From NCBI GenBank assembly GCA_002305265.1, contig DBQP01000018.1, positions 160,993 to 224,992 on the forward strand: a DNA stretch of 64,000 nt, in the 5' to 3' direction. Under the pieces are notes generated by a model, which did not search any database, had not been told where the DNA came from, and worked only from the letters and a program-made list of their open reading frames with translations. Of this stretch, positions 36,486-50,765 are shown one piece after another. Every line of letters begins with the position of its first letter. Within the stretch, counting starts at the first letter, position 1. A program made the position numbers and the translations under genes. This DNA comes from Prevotellaceae bacterium UBA1391 (GTDB lineage: Bacteria; Bacteroidota; Bacteroidia; Bacteroidales; Bacteroidaceae).

Positions 36486-36581
36486 GTGCCGACGAGGCGC
36501 CGTGCCGTGGGCCCTCCGCCACTGCGGAGCTGCTTTCTCCATCTTTTCTTGAATCTACCATCATTTTTCCATTCACACCTC

Positions 36582-36611
36582 TTGCACATCTCACGGAAAA
36601 CCTTAACTTTG
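36582..36611 (+). promoter_or_regulatory. Promoter of the rubrerythrin gene
   Basis: TAACTTTG at 36604-36611 matches the -7 box, with TTG at 36582-36584 about 20 nt upstream as the -33 element. The leader to the ATG at 36670 is about 50 nt. Confidence 0.65.
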
Positions 36612-36669
36612 CAACCATCAAGACAATCCCAATCCAATATTTCTAACAACCCTCTAAACAGTAAAGATT

Positions 36670-37239
36670 ATGGCAACAAAGAAATGGGTATGCCCCGTAT
36701 GCGGCTACGTACATGAAGGCGAGACAGCTCCTGCAAAGTGTCCACAGTGCAAGGTTGACGGCAGCAAGTTCAACCTGCTCGAAGAGAAAGACAGCCTCAA
36801 CTTCGTCACAGAGCACGTGCTTGGCGTGGCTGAGCACATTCCCGCAGGCGAGGATGGCGACTTCATCCGCCAGGGCCTCAAGGACCACTTCCTCGGCGAA
36901 TGCACCGAAGTGGGCATGTACATCGCCATGGGCCGCCAGGCCGACCGCGAAGGCTATCCTGAGATTGCAGAAGCGTTCAAGCGCTACGCACTCGAGGAGG
37001 CTGACCACGCATCCAGAATCGCAGAGATCCTCGGCGAAGTCGTGTGGGACACCAAGACCAATCTCGAGAAGCGCATGTATGCTGAAGAAGGCGCCTGCAG
37101 CGGCAAGATGGATATCGCACGAGTAGCCAAGCAGCTCAACCTCGACGCCATCCACGACTCCATCCATGAGATGGCCAAGGACGAGGCTCGCCACGGCGCC
37201 GGCTTCCAGGGCCTCTTCAACCGCTACTTCAAGAAGTAA
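36670..37239 (+). CDS. Rubrerythrin with N-terminal rubredoxin domain (189 aa)
   Basis: Peroxide-detoxifying non-haem iron protein of anaerobes. The rubredoxin domain comes first: [12 protein letters not shown] (Cys8, Cys11) and AKCPQCK (Cys24, Cys27). The di-iron four-helix domain follows, with [28 protein letters not shown] and the last helix DEARHGAGF providing Glu and His ligands. The domain order is reversed compared with classical rubrerythrin and is known in anaerobic bacteria. It is a single gene with its own promoter and a strong terminator at 37269. The second rubrerythrin at 62572 has the classical order. Confidence 0.95.
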   Translation: MATKKWVCPVCGYVHEGETAPAKCPQCKVDGSKFNLLEEKDSLNFVTEHVLGVAEHIPAGEDGDFIRQGLKDHFLGECTEVGMYIAMGRQADREGYPEIAEAFKRYALEEADHASRIAEILGEVVWDTKTNLEKRMYAEEGACSGKMDIARVAKQLNLDAIHDSIHEMAKDEARHGAGFQGLFNRYFKK

Positions 37240-37268
37240 TCGCTTCGGCAGCAGCATTCCACTCACGC

Positions 37269-37308
37269 GCACTGGCATTTGCCCGCAGGCAGATGCCAGT
37301 GCTTTTTT
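37269..37308 (+). terminator. Intrinsic terminator of rubrerythrin
   Basis: The stem GCACTGGCATTTGCC / GGCAGATGCCAGTGC (15 bp, one mismatch, loop CGCA) is followed by TTTTTT, 30 nt after the stop codon. Confidence 0.93.
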
Positions 37309-37394
37309 GTGCGCCACTTCGGGGCCGGTAGGCAAAGATAGCCTGCCGGCGGCGGTTTCGCCAAATTTCCGACACGCCTTTTTCCGTTTTCCAG

Positions 37395-37494
37395 CCTGCG
37401 GACGCCCGGCTCAGCCTGCCTACACAAGTAGCGGCCTGCCTACACAAGTCGCAGCCTGCGGGCACAAGCCGCCACCGACCAACACAAGCTGGCA
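37395..37494. repeat. 20-bp tandem array between convergent genes
   Basis: CCTGC- or CCGAC-starting units begin at 37395, 37415, 37435, 37455 and 37475; the shared part is CCTGCCTACACAAGT. The period is exactly 20 bp, unlike the 22 or 44 bp elsewhere in the window. It lies between the rubrerythrin terminator and the minus-strand terminator at 37507. Confidence 0.9.
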
Positions 37495-37506
37495 GCCCAC
37501 AGCGCC

Positions 37507-37546
37507 AAAAAAGCGGGGGACCCACTCTATCGAGTGCGTCCCCCGC
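37507..37546 (-). terminator. Terminator of the 56-aa small-protein gene
   Basis: The stem GCGGGGGAC-CC-ACTC / GAGT-GC-GTCCCCCGC has a TATC loop and a 2-nt internal mismatch. It is followed on the minus strand by TTTTTT (37507-37512), about 60 nt after the stop at 37606. Confidence 0.85.
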
Positions 37547-37605
37547 CGTCGTCTTTTGCCCGGTATGGCCTTTGCGCCATCCGATGCATGCGGTCGGAAG
37601 TTCGA

Positions 37606-37776
37606 TTACCAGAGGCTGCCGAATGTCTCGGCGGTCTCGGCGGCCGCAGCAGCCTCACGCTCCTTGATCAGGATCTCAGAGTCGCCCACTTCGTTGACAA
37701 CACCTGGGCTCGTGGCAATCATGTCCTCGACAGTCACTTCGACCACACGACATGCAGGTTGAATATATCTTTTCAT
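37606..37776 (-). CDS. Small acidic protein of unknown function (56 aa)
   Basis: A short gene reading MKRYIQPACRVVEVTVEDM and later GVVNEVGDSEILIKERE, ending FGSLW. The start MKRYIQPA..VVEV and the aromatic end are typical of a recurrent small-protein type I know from Prevotella and related genomes, usually next to secreted proteins; its role is unknown. It has its own downstream terminator and lies 26 nt after the stop of the interrupted secreted-protein gene on the same strand, so it is probably the second gene of that transcript. No signal peptide is visible, only a short N-terminal beta-like stretch. Confidence 0.75.
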   Translation of the reverse strand: MKRYIQPACRVVEVTVEDMIATSPGVVNEVGDSEILIKEREAAAAAETAETFGSLW

Positions 37777-37802
37777 AGTCATTTGCTGTTTATTGGTTCG
37801 AG

Positions 37803-39869
37803 TTATCGGTTGTAGTATTTCTTGCCATTCATGATGATGATGCCCTTGTAGGAAGCATCCACGCGCTGTCCCTGCAGGTTGTAGATGGCCTTCGGGGCAG
37901 TCTTGCCGGCCTCGATGCCTACCTGCTGGATGCCGGTGGCCTCGCTGTCGAAGGCAAAGCCCTTGACGGGTGAGCTGAAGGCAGAGCGGTTGAGCTTCAG
38001 ATAAGCCTTGTTAGCGGGAACGAGGAATGCGCCGCCATCCTCCGCATGCCAGTAGAAACCGACAGCGGTCTTCTCTGCGTTGCGCGACAGTCCGTAGTAG
38101 TAAACCGAAGCATCCACATCGAGCTGCTTGTCCGTGTCGGTACCGAGGAGCACGTTCTCTTCGTCTACCAAGCCTTCTTGCGTCGTAGCGACGAAGGTGT
38201 ATTCGCCAGCCTCAGCCTTCAGCACGACTGCCGTGCCTGCGGGAATCACCTTGCCGGCCTCATACAAGTAGGACTGATCCAGCTGGTCGCCCACCACCTT
38301 GTAGGTGTAAGCCTCCATGTTGGCCGGAACCACCAGGTTGAGGTCGCCGTAGTAGAGCGTGGCATAGCCGGCGGGAGAGATGGTCTGCACGACTTCCTGC
38401 GGCTCAGCCACTACCTCTGCATAGAGGGCTGGCATCACATAATCGCTGCCAGTAGCATTGCTGGTGGCGTAGTTTCTGAAATAACTGTATTGAGTAGAGT
38501 ACAGAATCAGACGACCGGTGGCTAACGTACCCGAGATGGTGGCATTGCCCGTGCTGCTGTCAATCGTTATCGAGAAGACAGGGGCTGAGCTTGCCGTAGT
38601 GGTCGTTGTCACACTTGTTCCGCCCGAAGTAACATTCAGGTATAATCCGTCTGGCGTCTTGATCTTGTAGCCGCCCGTTGCCTCCTCCAGCGTGTATGCA
38701 AAGTTGGCAGGCTCAACCGCAATCGTATTGTCGACTGCAATTGTCACGACTTCATAGTTCATGGAGTTGCTCGAAACAAATGTCGCAGCCTTGTCGCCTG
38801 CAACAATCAGATAGCGTCGGCCTGCGACAAGCTCATCTGCAGCCATCACCTTCTTGAAGACAACGAATTCACCCTTGGTGAACTGCTTTTCTGCTACGGG
38901 GCTCAGTTCGGCATCTTCGTCCATGGCCACGGCCTTGACCAGCGCAGACGCCGTCAGCGTGAAGGAGACGGAGTTGCTCTCTGTCATCACAGCCGTCGAA
39001 GACTCCGTGGGATCCGAACCGTCCGTGGTATAGGTGATGGATGTACCCTCGGCAGACGAAATCGATACCGTCGTCTGATCCATAAACTTCTCTGTGCCGG
39101 AAATCACGGGCGCGCTCACCGCGTAGGTCTTGGTGAACTGCTTCTCCACCACTTTGCTGAAGTTGGCTTCTGCGTCCATTGCCACAGCCTTGACCAGCGC
39201 GGATGCCGTCAGCGTGAATGAGACGGAGTTGCTCTCTGTCTTCTCAGCCGTCGAAGACTCCGTGGGATCCGTGCCATCCTTGGTGTAGGCGATGGTTGTT
39301 CCCTCGGCAGACGTAATCGTCACCGTGGTCTGCTTGGTGAACTCCTCCGTTCCGGAGATGACGGGAACCTCCACCGTCACAGGAGGCTCGCCTACGAGCA
39401 CGTAAGTAACCGTAAGCTTATTCAGTTTGATCGAGGTTGAGCTCGTAGAGCTGAAGTCAACAGAAGTAGCATTTCCAGTCCACTTGCCGCTGCTGTAGGT
39501 GCCCGTAGTTGTGCTAAAAGCAGTTGTACCCGAGAAAACAATACTTGTAATCTGATAGTTCTCGGGAACGGAAACCGTCATGCCCGAGTCGGAATAGAAG
39601 CGCAAGTCAGGAGTGGACGCACCCCAATGCGCAGTTTTTCCATTAGTAGCGACCGTAACTTCATCAATTACAAACGTTTTTTAAGTTGTGTTTTGACTAG
39701 CCGTAGCTGCGGGATCGGCCGTGCGACCTCCGCATGGACTAACGTTAAAATTAAATTCGGCCGTTTGTTCGGTCTGTGCCGACACGACGCTTGCCTGGGC
39801 CACCATGAGCATGCATGTGAGGGCCAGCCAAAAACGACTTTTTACCTTCGTGAGTAATTCTTTCGTCAT
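37803..39869 (-). pseudogene. Secreted CHB_HEX_C-repeat protein interrupted by in-frame TAA
   Basis: Starting at 39869 the frame encodes a signal peptide (MTKELLTKVKSRFWLALTC, cleavage near VSAQ) and FNFNVSP, then meets TAA at 39681-39683. It continues in the same frame (KTFVIDEVTVATNGK) for over 620 residues to the true end. The first downstream ATG (39605) lacks a signal peptide. The body has two tandem copies of a chitobiase-C-terminal-like repeat (SGTEEFTKQTTVTITSAEG and IAYTKDGTDPTESS), further beta domains, and the tail AIYNLQGQRVDASYKGIII then MNGKKYYNR. No catalytic motif is visible; a surface or adhesive protein is likely. A single substitution in one codon would restore 688 residues. 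Confidence 0.75.
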
Positions 39870-39949
39870 AACTCCAAAAAATTAATTGAGAAATAAGTGA
39901 TATCCAATTGTTGTTATCCACGCTAAAACTCGGTGAACAATTCTCTTTG

Positions 39950-39957
39950 CAAAAATA
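39950..39957 (-). promoter_or_regulatory. Candidate -7 box for the CHB_HEX_C protein gene
   Basis: CAAAAATA on the plus strand gives TATTTTTG on the minus strand. It lies about 80 nt upstream of the start at 39869, in an AT-rich segment. Its presence suggests that the interrupted gene is still transcribed. Confidence 0.5.
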
Positions 39958-40278
39958 GGAAATCGCTCCGACTTTTCCACCCTTCCGATACGATATTTGC
40001 ATAATATTGGAAATATTTCACAGTTTTGAAACATCGACGCAGCGGAGGAAGGCGAACGTCCTCGGGGAAAAAGGGAGAAAGAGTTGCGCCTGAATTCCAA
40101 CCCAATAGCAGCGGCCGGAGGCCCTCCCGCTGCTGCGCGGCGCAGGGCACGGCGGAACGGAGCGAGGCGGCGCGCCGGACAGCCCGCCCCATCGAGGCGG
40201 GGAAACGAGCGCTGCCACGCCTCGGGAGCGGGATGCCTGCATCCACGCCACGCCCTGCCGCGCAAGGGAGGATGCGAC

Positions 40279-40366
40279 GAAGGCCTTCGCGCAATGAAAC
40301 GAAGGGCTTCGTTTCGGCGCGCGAAGGCCTTCGTTTTGGCGCGCGAACGCGTTCGTTTCGAAATGG
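40279..40366. repeat. 22-bp array with palindromic cores
   Basis: Four exact 22-bp units start at 40279, 40301, 40323 and 40345, beginning GAAGGCCTTCG, GAAGGGCTTCG, GAAGGCCTTCG and GAACGCGTTCG. Three of the four cores are perfect 10-bp palindromes; the last one differs in its centre but keeps GAA....TTC. It lies in the 899-bp gap 39870-40768, which otherwise shows no gene I can support. Confidence 0.94.
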
Positions 40367-40400
40367 GCTCAGCGAGGCTGACGCGTCGGGACGGCTGGGA

Positions 40401-40444
40401 CACCCAACAGCGCTGGCAAGGGCACCCAACAGCGGCCACACGGC
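40401..40444. repeat. Two 22-bp units
   Basis: CACCCAACAGCG occurs at 40401 and 40423, exactly 22 bp apart. It is unrelated in sequence to the array ending at 40366. Confidence 0.8.
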
Positions 40445-40516
40445 AGCATGTGCGCGGCGGCAGGGGCTGCGGCAGGAGCGAACGGACGACGCAGCGGGGA
40501 GAACGGACAGGCGGAA

Positions 40517-40604
40517 GGGCGGAGCGAAGCGGGCAGCGAAAAAGACGGGACACGGCGGACGGGCGGAGCGAAATGGGCAGCGACGGGGCTAAGCGGGCTG
40601 CAAA
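40517..40604. repeat. 44-bp repeat downstream of rpoC
   Basis: GGGCGGAGCGAA(G/A)(C/T)GGGCAGCGA occurs at 40517 and 40561, exactly 44 bp apart. Confidence 0.85.
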
Positions 40605-40659
40605 GGGGAAGGGAAAAGGCTGCGAGGGGGGACGGGGAAAGGCTTGTAGACCGGGGCGA

Positions 40660-40702
40660 ACGAAACATCCCCATGCGCGCTCCGGAGAGCGGCATGGGGA
40701 TG
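40660..40702 (-). terminator. Probable terminator of rpoBC
   Basis: The stem CATCCCCATGC(G)CGCTC / GAGCGGCATGGGGATG (16 bp, one bulge, loop CGGA) is followed on the minus strand by TTTCGTTC. It lies about 67 nt after the rpoC stop. Confidence 0.75.
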
Positions 40703-40768
40703 GAACGAGGGGGAAGTGCGCGCGGCGCAGGCGGTGCCGGTGCGACGTGCGCACGGGATGTGCGCGGA

Positions 40769-45070
<4,302 letters not shown>

Positions 45071-45194
45071 CTTTGGATATTTTATGGTGAAAGAGTTCTG
45101 AAAAAATATGGGTTATGACGAGAGCCGGAGCGGGAGGCGGACAATGGGACCGCGCCGCGTGTGGCTGACGTCGGGAGGGGACGGGCACCGGGGC

Positions 45195-48100
45195 TTAGTC
45201 GAGCGTGATGCTGAGACCGAGACCGCGAAGCTCGTGGAGGAGCACGTTGAGGGACTCGGGGATGCCCGGTGTCGGCATGTTGTCCCCCTTGACGATGGCC
45301 TCGTAGGCCTTGGAGCGGCCGGAGACGTCGTCGGACTTGATGGTGAGGATCTCCTGGAGGACGTGGGAGGCGCCGAAGGCTTCGAGGGCCCAGACTTCCA
45401 TTTCTCCGAAGCGCTGTCCACCGAACTGTGCCTTACCGCCGAGGGGCTGCTGCGTGATGAGCGAGTAGGGACCGATGGAGCGTGCGTGCATCTTGTCCTC
45501 GACCATGTGGCCGAGCTTGAGCATGTAGGCGACGCCGACGGTGGCGGGCTGGTCGAAGCGGAGGCCGGTCTCTCCATTGTAGAGATAGGTGCGTCCGAAG
45601 CGGGGAAGGCCGGCCTTGTCGGTCCATTCGCAGAGGTCCTCGAGGTGAGCTCCATCGAAGACGGGTGTGGCGAACTTGACGCCGAGCTTCTTTCCAGCAG
45701 AACCGAGGACGGCTTCGAAGATCTGTCCGATGTTCATTCGGGAAGGCACGCCGAGCGGGTTGAGCACGATGTCGACGGGCGTACCGTCCTCGAGGAACGG
45801 CATATCTTCCTGACGGACGATCTTGGAGACGATACCCTTGTTGCCGTGGCGTCCGGCCATCTTGTCGCCCACGCCGATCTTGCGCTTCTTGGCGATGTAG
45901 ACCTTGGCCATCTGCACGATGCCTGAGGGCAGCTCGTCGCCGATGGTGAGGGCGAACTTCTTGCGCTTGAGCTCGGCGTCGAGCACCTTGTATTTTTTCA
46001 GATAGTTGATGACGAGATCGCGGATGAGCCCGTTGGTGTGCTCGTCGTCGGTCCAGCCGCTGAGCTGCACGGAGGTGTAGTCGAGTGCGGCGAGGGCGCC
46101 TTCAACGAACTTGGCGCCGGTGGGGATGATTTCGGCTCCCATGTAGTCTTTCACGCCCTTGGAGGTCTTGCCCTTTGTGAGCGTGAGGAGCTTGTCGATG
46201 AGGATGGCCTTGAAATCGTCGATCTTGTCCTGGAACTCCTGGTCGATCTTGGGAAGTTCCTGGCGGTCGCGGTTCTTCTCGGAGCGCGTCTTGATGGCGC
46301 GGGAGAAGAGTTTCTTGTCGATGACGACACCGCTGAGCGACGGCGTGGCCTTGAGCGATGCGTCCTTGACGTCGCCGGCCTTGTCGCCGAAGATGGCGCG
46401 CAGGAGCTTCTCCTCGGGCGAAGGATCGGACTCGCCCTTCGGCGTGATCTTGCCGATGAGGATGTCGCCGGGCTCGATGTGGGCTCCGACGCGGACGATA
46501 CCGTTCTCGTCGAGGTCCTTGGTGGCGTCCTCACTGACGTTGGGGATGTCGGACGTGAGCTCTTCGACGCCGCGCTTGGTCTCGCGGACCTCGAGGGAGA
46601 ACTCGTCGACATGGACGGAGGTGAGGAGGTCTTCGCGTACGACGCGCTCATTGAGCACGATGGCGTCCTCATAGTTGTAGCCCTTCCACGGCATGTAGGC
46701 AACGACGAGGTTGCGGCCGAGCGCCAGCTCGCCACCCTGTGTGGCGTAGCCCTCGGTGAGGATGTCGCCCTTCTTCACGCGCTGACCGCGGTCGCACATG
46801 GGACGGAGGTCGAACGTCATGTTCTGGTTGGTGCGGCGGAACTTGGGGAGTTTGTATTCCTTGACGGAGGGCTCGAAGCTCACGAACTCCTCGTCTTCCG
46901 TGCGGTCGTAGTTGATACGGATGGTGGTGGCGTCCACATATTCGATGACGCCGTCGCCCTCCGCCATAATCATGGTGCGGGAATCCTCGCAGACCTGCTT
47001 CTCGATGCCGGTGCCGACGATCGGAGACTCGGTGCGGAGAAGGGGAACGGCCTGGCGCATCATGTTCGAACCCATGAGCGCACGGTGGGCATCGTCGTGC
47101 TCGAGGAAGGGGATGAGCGCTGCGGCGATGGAGGCAATCTGCTGAGGAGCGACATCGACGAGGTCGACCTGCGTAGGCGGCACGACTGGGTAGTCGGCAT
47201 CCTGACGGCATTTCACCGTCTTGCGGATGAAGTGGCCGTCTTCCGTCAGAGGCGCATTGCCCTGACCGATGATCTTCTTCTCTTCCTCTTCGGCTGTGAG
47301 ATAGACGATATGGTCGTTGTTGATGTCGACGACGCCATTCTCGACCTTGCGGTACGGAGTCTCGATGAAGCCGAGCTCGTCAATCTTCGCATAGACGCAA
47401 AGGGAGGAGATGAGACCGATGTTGGGGCCTTCCGGCGACTCAATGGGGCAGAGGCGGCCGTAGTGGGTGTAGTGGACGTCGCGAACCTCGAAGCCGGCGC
47501 GCTCACGGGACAGACCGCCGGGGCCGAGGGCGGAGAGACGACGCTTGTGCGTGACTTCTGCCAGCGGGTTGGTCTGGTCCATGAACTGGGAGAGTGCGTT
47601 CGTGCCGAAGAAACTGTTGATGACGCTGGAGATGGTCTTCGCGTTGATGAGGTCGGTCGGCGTGAACACCTCATTGTCGCGTACGTTCATGTGCTCGCGG
47701 ATGGTGCGGCTCATGCGGGCCAGACCAATCGCGAACTGGTTGGAGAGCTGCTCGCCGACGGTGCGGACGCGGCGGTTGCTCAAGTGGTCGATGTCGTCGA
47801 CCACGACTTTCGAGTTGGCGAGCTCGACGAGGTACTTGATGATCTCGATGATGTCCTCCTTCGTCAGGACGCGCGTATCGGGGTCGATGTCGAGCCCCAG
47901 CTTCTTGTTGATGCGGTAGCGGCCGACGTCGCCGAGGTCGTAGCGCTTCTCGGAGAAGAAGAGGTTGTTGATGACTTCGCGTGCGCTGGCATCATCCGCG
48001 GGGTCTGCGTTGCGCAGCTGGCGGTAGATGTAGACGACGGCTTCCTTCTCGGAGTTCGTGGGGTCTTTCTGCAGCGTATTGAAGATGGTGCTGTAGTCCG

Positions 48101-49004
48101 ACGTGTTGGTCTCTTCGTAGTGAACGAGGATGGAGTCAACCCCTGTCTCCAGAATGAGCTGGATGTGCTCATCCGTCAGGACGACGTCGCGGTCGATGAT
48201 CATGTCGTTGCGCTCGATGGAAACGACTTCACCGGTCTCCTCGTCCACGTAGTCCTCGAGCCAAGACTTGAGCACACGGGAAGCGAGGCGGCGACCGATC
48301 ACCTTCTTCAGGTTGGTCTTGTTGGCCTTGATCTCTTCGGCGAGATTGAAGATGCGCAGGATGTCCTTGTCCGACTCGAAGCCGATGGCACGCAACAGTG
48401 TCGTTACGGGCAACTTCTTCTTGCGGTCGATGTAGGCGTACATCACGTTGTTGATGTCGGTGGCGAACTCAATCCACGAACCCTTGAAGGGAATGATGCG
48501 GGCGGAGAACAGAGGTGTACCGTTGGTGTGAACACTCGAGCCAAAGAACACGCCCGGCGAACGATGCAGCTGTGCGACGACAACTCGCTCGGCGCCGTTG
48601 ATGACGAACGTGCCGTTGTCGGTCATGTAAGGAATCGGGCCCAGGAAAACATCCTGAATGACGGTGTCGAAGTCCTCGTGATCCGGGTCGGAGCAATAGA
48701 GCTTCAGCTTGGCCTTGAGCGGCACGCTGTAGGTCAGGCCACGCTCCAGGCACTCCTCGATGCTGTAGCGGGGAGCGTCGATATAATAGTCGAGGAACTC
48801 GAGCACGAAGTTGTTGCGCGTGTCAGTAATGGGGAAGTTTTCAGCGAAAACCTTATACAAGCCATCATTCTTGCGCTTCTCGGGCGGTGTGTCAAGCTGG
48901 AGGAAATCGCGGAATGACTTGAGCTGTACATCAAGGAAGTCCGGGAAAGACACCGGATTCTTCAGACTTGAAAAATTGACTCGATTGTTTACGATTGTAG
49001 ACAT
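45195..49004 (-). CDS. rpoB: RNA polymerase beta subunit (1269 aa)
   Basis: Core subunit of RNA polymerase and target of rifamycins. Landmarks include [20 protein letters not shown] (rifampicin region, no obvious resistance change), [30 protein letters not shown] and the C-terminal region [19 protein letters not shown] that binds beta-prime. The start ATG at 49004 ([16 protein letters not shown]) is preferred to the alternative 18 codons upstream, because it fits the conserved N-terminus and leaves a leader after the candidate -7 box at 49056. It is separated from rplL by an unusually long gap containing a terminator and a 14-unit repeat array. Confidence 0.99.
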   Translation of the reverse strand: MSTIVNNRVNFSSLKNPVSFPDFLDVQLKSFRDFLQLDTPPEKRKNDGLYKVFAENFPITDTRNNFVLEFLDYYIDAPRYSIEECLERGLTYSVPLKAKLKLYCSDPDHEDFDTVIQDVFLGPIPYMTDNGTFVINGAERVVVAQLHRSPGVFFGSSVHTNGTPLFSARIIPFKGSWIEFATDINNVMYAYIDRKKKLPVTTLLRAIGFESDKDILRIFNLAEEIKANKTNLKKVIGRRLASRVLKSWLEDYVDEETGEVVSIERNDMIIDRDVVLTDEHIQLILETGVDSILVHYEETNTSDYSTIFNTLQKDPTNSEKEAVVYIYRQLRNADPADDASAREVINNLFFSEKRYDLGDVGRYRINKKLGLDIDPDTRVLTKEDIIEIIKYLVELANSKVVVDDIDHLSNRRVRTVGEQLSNQFAIGLARMSRTIREHMNVRDNEVFTPTDLINAKTISSVINSFFGTNALSQFMDQTNPLAEVTHKRRLSALGPGGLSRERAGFEVRDVHYTHYGRLCPIESPEGPNIGLISSLCVYAKIDELGFIETPYRKVENGVVDINNDHIVYLTAEEEEKKIIGQGNAPLTEDGHFIRKTVKCRQDADYPVVPPTQVDLVDVAPQQIASIAAALIPFLEHDDAHRALMGSNMMRQAVPLLRTESPIVGTGIEKQVCEDSRTMIMAEGDGVIEYVDATTIRINYDRTEDEEFVSFEPSVKEYKLPKFRRTNQNMTFDLRPMCDRGQRVKKGDILTEGYATQGGELALGRNLVVAYMPWKGYNYEDAIVLNERVVREDLLTSVHVDEFSLEVRETKRGVEELTSDIPNVSEDATKDLDENGIVRVGAHIEPGDILIGKITPKGESDPSPEEKLLRAIFGDKAGDVKDASLKATPSLSGVVIDKKLFSRAIKTRSEKNRDRQELPKIDQEFQDKIDDFKAILIDKLLTLTKGKTSKGVKDYMGAEIIPTGAKFVEGALAALDYTSVQLSGWTDDEHTNGLIRDLVINYLKKYKVLDAELKRKKFALTIGDELPSGIVQMAKVYIAKKRKIGVGDKMAGRHGNKGIVSKIVRQEDMPFLEDGTPVDIVLNPLGVPSRMNIGQIFEAVLGSAGKKLGVKFATPVFDGAHLEDLCEWTDKAGLPRFGRTYLYNGETGLRFDQPATVGVAYMLKLGHMVEDKMHARSIGPYSLITQQPLGGKAQFGGQRFGEMEVWALEAFGASHVLQEILTIKSDDVSGRSKAYEAIVKGDNMPTPGIPESLNVLLHELRGLGLSITLD

Positions 49005-49055
49005 CTCTGTGATTTTGTGGATTGAAAGGAAATGCTTCTTGCACTTGCTTCTATG

Positions 49056-49063
49056 CAAAAGTA
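49056..49063 (-). promoter_or_regulatory. Candidate rpoB -7 box overlapping the 22-bp array
   Basis: CAAAAGTA on the plus strand gives TACTTTTG on the minus strand (TAnnTTTG), 51 nt upstream of the rpoB ATG. No canonical -33 TTTG is present at the expected spacing; that position falls inside the repeat units. Confidence 0.55.
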
Positions 49064-49366
49064 GATTCTCTTATGAAAAAGAACGCACTCGTTTTCTTGA
49101 AAGAACGAACTTGTATTCGAGAAAGGACGTTCTCTGCTTCGAGAAGGGACGCTCTCTGCTTCGCGAAAGAACGCACTCGTCTTCGAGAAGGGACGCTCTC
49201 TTCTTTGAGAAAGAACGAACTTGTCTTCGAGAAGGGACGCTCTCGACTACGAGAAGGAAAGCTCACGACTTCGAGAAAGGACGAACTTGTCTTCGAGAAA
49301 GAACGAACTCCACTATGTATAGGACCGAATTCTTCTATGTGAAGAAGCAGATTCTTGTATAAAAAA
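49059..49366. repeat. 14-unit gapless 22-bp array upstream of rpoB
   Basis: Fourteen consecutive units of exactly 22 bp (308 bp, no indel) start at 49059, 49081, 49103 and so on to 49345. Three types alternate: GAACGCACTCG, GAACGAACTTGT and GGACG(C/T)TCTC, usually followed by TTCGAGAA(A/G). The two terminal units resemble each other (AAGTAGATTCTC and AAGCAGATTCTT). The last unit overlaps the probable rpoB -7 box, so the array occupies the -33 and upstream region. Confidence 0.97.
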
Positions 49367-49725
49367 GGTTCATCGTGTCAAGAAGGCGGAGCGGATTCGC
49401 CGCAACTGCGCCCTGCACACGCACCTATAATCAATTGCTTGCCCTGGCTGAAATTGGGAAATCGGTTGAGACTGCGCAGGCAGACTTCCCAAATTCACCC
49501 AACAAATCGTGAGAAAGCATCGCTTGTTCTGCATGACCGCACCACGACACTGTCGCAGACGCTTGGCCAGACCGCGGGAGCAGTCATGAGTAAGCCCGCA
49601 AAGGGGAAAAAGACTTCCGCACATCAGCAGCCACGCCATGGGATGCGGGCGTGTGGATTGGCGAACTGCCGGAGGCTAAAGCCACGGCGTGGGGAAAGTC
49701 AACGCGTAAAGACACAAAAAGGTTA
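49367..49725. other. Unexplained 360-bp stretch between rplL terminator and rpoB array
   Basis: I see no protein gene supported here. There are several possible stems, for example GGGAAATCGG...CTTCCC around 49458-49496, but no known RNA family that I recognise. It is less GC-rich than the other gaps and lies between a clear terminator and the rpoB repeat array. Confidence 0.4.
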
Positions 49726-49753
49726 AGAACCCCCAACCTGAGGATTCTTAACC
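49726..49753 (-). terminator. Intrinsic terminator after rplL
   Basis: The stem GGTTAAGAA / TTCTTAACC with a C/G-rich loop is followed on the minus strand by TTTTTGTG, 22 nt after the rplL stop. It would end the rplKAJL transcript and make rpoBC depend on its own promoter, or on partial read-through. Confidence 0.88.
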
Positions 49754-49775
49754 AGAATGTATCCGTGTGAGTAGA

Positions 49776-50150
49776 TTACTTAATCTCTACCTCAGCACCT
49801 GCGCCCTCAAGAGCAGCCTTGAGTGCTTCTGCAGTTGCCTTGTCAACGCCTTCCTTCACGTTTGTGGGAGCAGCGTCAACGAGATCCTTGGCTTCCTTGA
49901 GGCCGAGACCGCAGTTCTCCTTAACGGCCTTGACAACCTGGAGCTTGTTAGCGCCAGCAGCCTTGAGAACAACATCGAAAGATGTCTTCTCTTCAACTAC
50001 TGCCTCGCTGGCAGCACCGCCAGCAGCAACAGCCACAGCTGCAGCAGCAGGTTCGATTCCGTATTCCTCCTTGAGGAGAGCCTTGAGTTCACTAACTTCC
50101 TTTACTGTCAAATTCACCAATTCTTCAGCAATTGCTTTGATATCTGCCAT
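49776..50150 (-). CDS. rplL: 50S ribosomal protein L7/L12 (124 aa)
   Basis: Stalk protein that recruits translation GTPases. The N-terminal dimerisation domain is [19 protein letters not shown], the Ala/Val-rich hinge is [14 protein letters not shown], and the C-terminal domain [20 protein letters not shown] ends EIK. Length is typical. It lies 76 nt after rplJ. Confidence 0.99.
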   Translation of the reverse strand: MADIKAIAEELVNLTVKEVSELKALLKEEYGIEPAAAAVAVAAGGAASEAVVEEKTSFDVVLKAAGANKLQVVKAVKENCGLGLKEAKDLVDAAPTNVKEGVDKATAEALKAALEGAGAEVEIK

Positions 50151-50226
50151 TTTTGTTTTCTTTTTAAATGGTTATTGTTGTTTTTGTTTTTTCTTGTTTA
50201 TGCGGAGATTCCTCTCCTATGCCGTC

Positions 50227-50748
50227 TTAGGCATTCTTCTCCTCGATAGCGTCGAGAAGACCGTGGATAGTCGTTCCACCATCGATTGCAGAAAGCACAC
50301 CGTTGATAGGACCTTCGAGGGCTGCAACGACCTCTGCGATGAGTTCGTTCTTGCTCTTGATAGCCACCAACGACTCCAGCTGGTCTGCGCCGACATAGAA
50401 GCTTTCTTCAGCGTAAGCGCCCTTCAGCGACGGCATGTCGCCATGATCCTTCGCAAAGGATTTGATGAGCTTCGCCGGTACGTTGGCCGTCTGACAGAAC
50501 ATCACGCCGGTCGTACCTTTCAAGCATACGTTCAGAGCGGAGAAATCACCTTCTACCTTCTCGAGCGCCTTCTCGAACAACGTGTTCTTCACCACCTGAA
50601 GCTTGATGTCAGATTTGAAGCACTCGCGGCGGAGCGCGCTCGTGGCGGCGCTGTTGAGAGCCGTCACGTCGACAAGATAGAAATGAGGATATTCGTTGAT
50701 GGTAGCGACGAGCTGGTCGATCAATGTGCTTTTATCTTCTTTCTTCAT
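50227..50748 (-). CDS. rplJ: 50S ribosomal protein L10 (173 aa)
   Basis: Anchors the L7/L12 stalk to the ribosome. The N-terminal rRNA-binding domain includes YLVDVTALNSAATSALRREC, with TLFEKAL and GTTGVMFC; the C-terminal helix binds L12 dimers. It lies 17 nt after rplA, in the standard order. Confidence 0.98.
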   Translation of the reverse strand: MKKEDKSTLIDQLVATINEYPHFYLVDVTALNSAATSALRRECFKSDIKLQVVKNTLFEKALEKVEGDFSALNVCLKGTTGVMFCQTANVPAKLIKSFAKDHGDMPSLKGAYAEESFYVGADQLESLVAIKSKNELIAEVVAALEGPINGVLSAIDGGTTIHGLLDAIEEKNA

Positions 50749-50765
50749 GATTCTTCGTCTTTTAA

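Noticed and set aside
46038..48917. Plus-strand frame of more than 900 codons opposite rpoB
   Set aside because: Shadow of rpoB; no start context, no domain.
49059..49366. CRISPR array
   Set aside because: Units are contiguous 22-bp copies with no unique spacers, and no cas genes are in the window.
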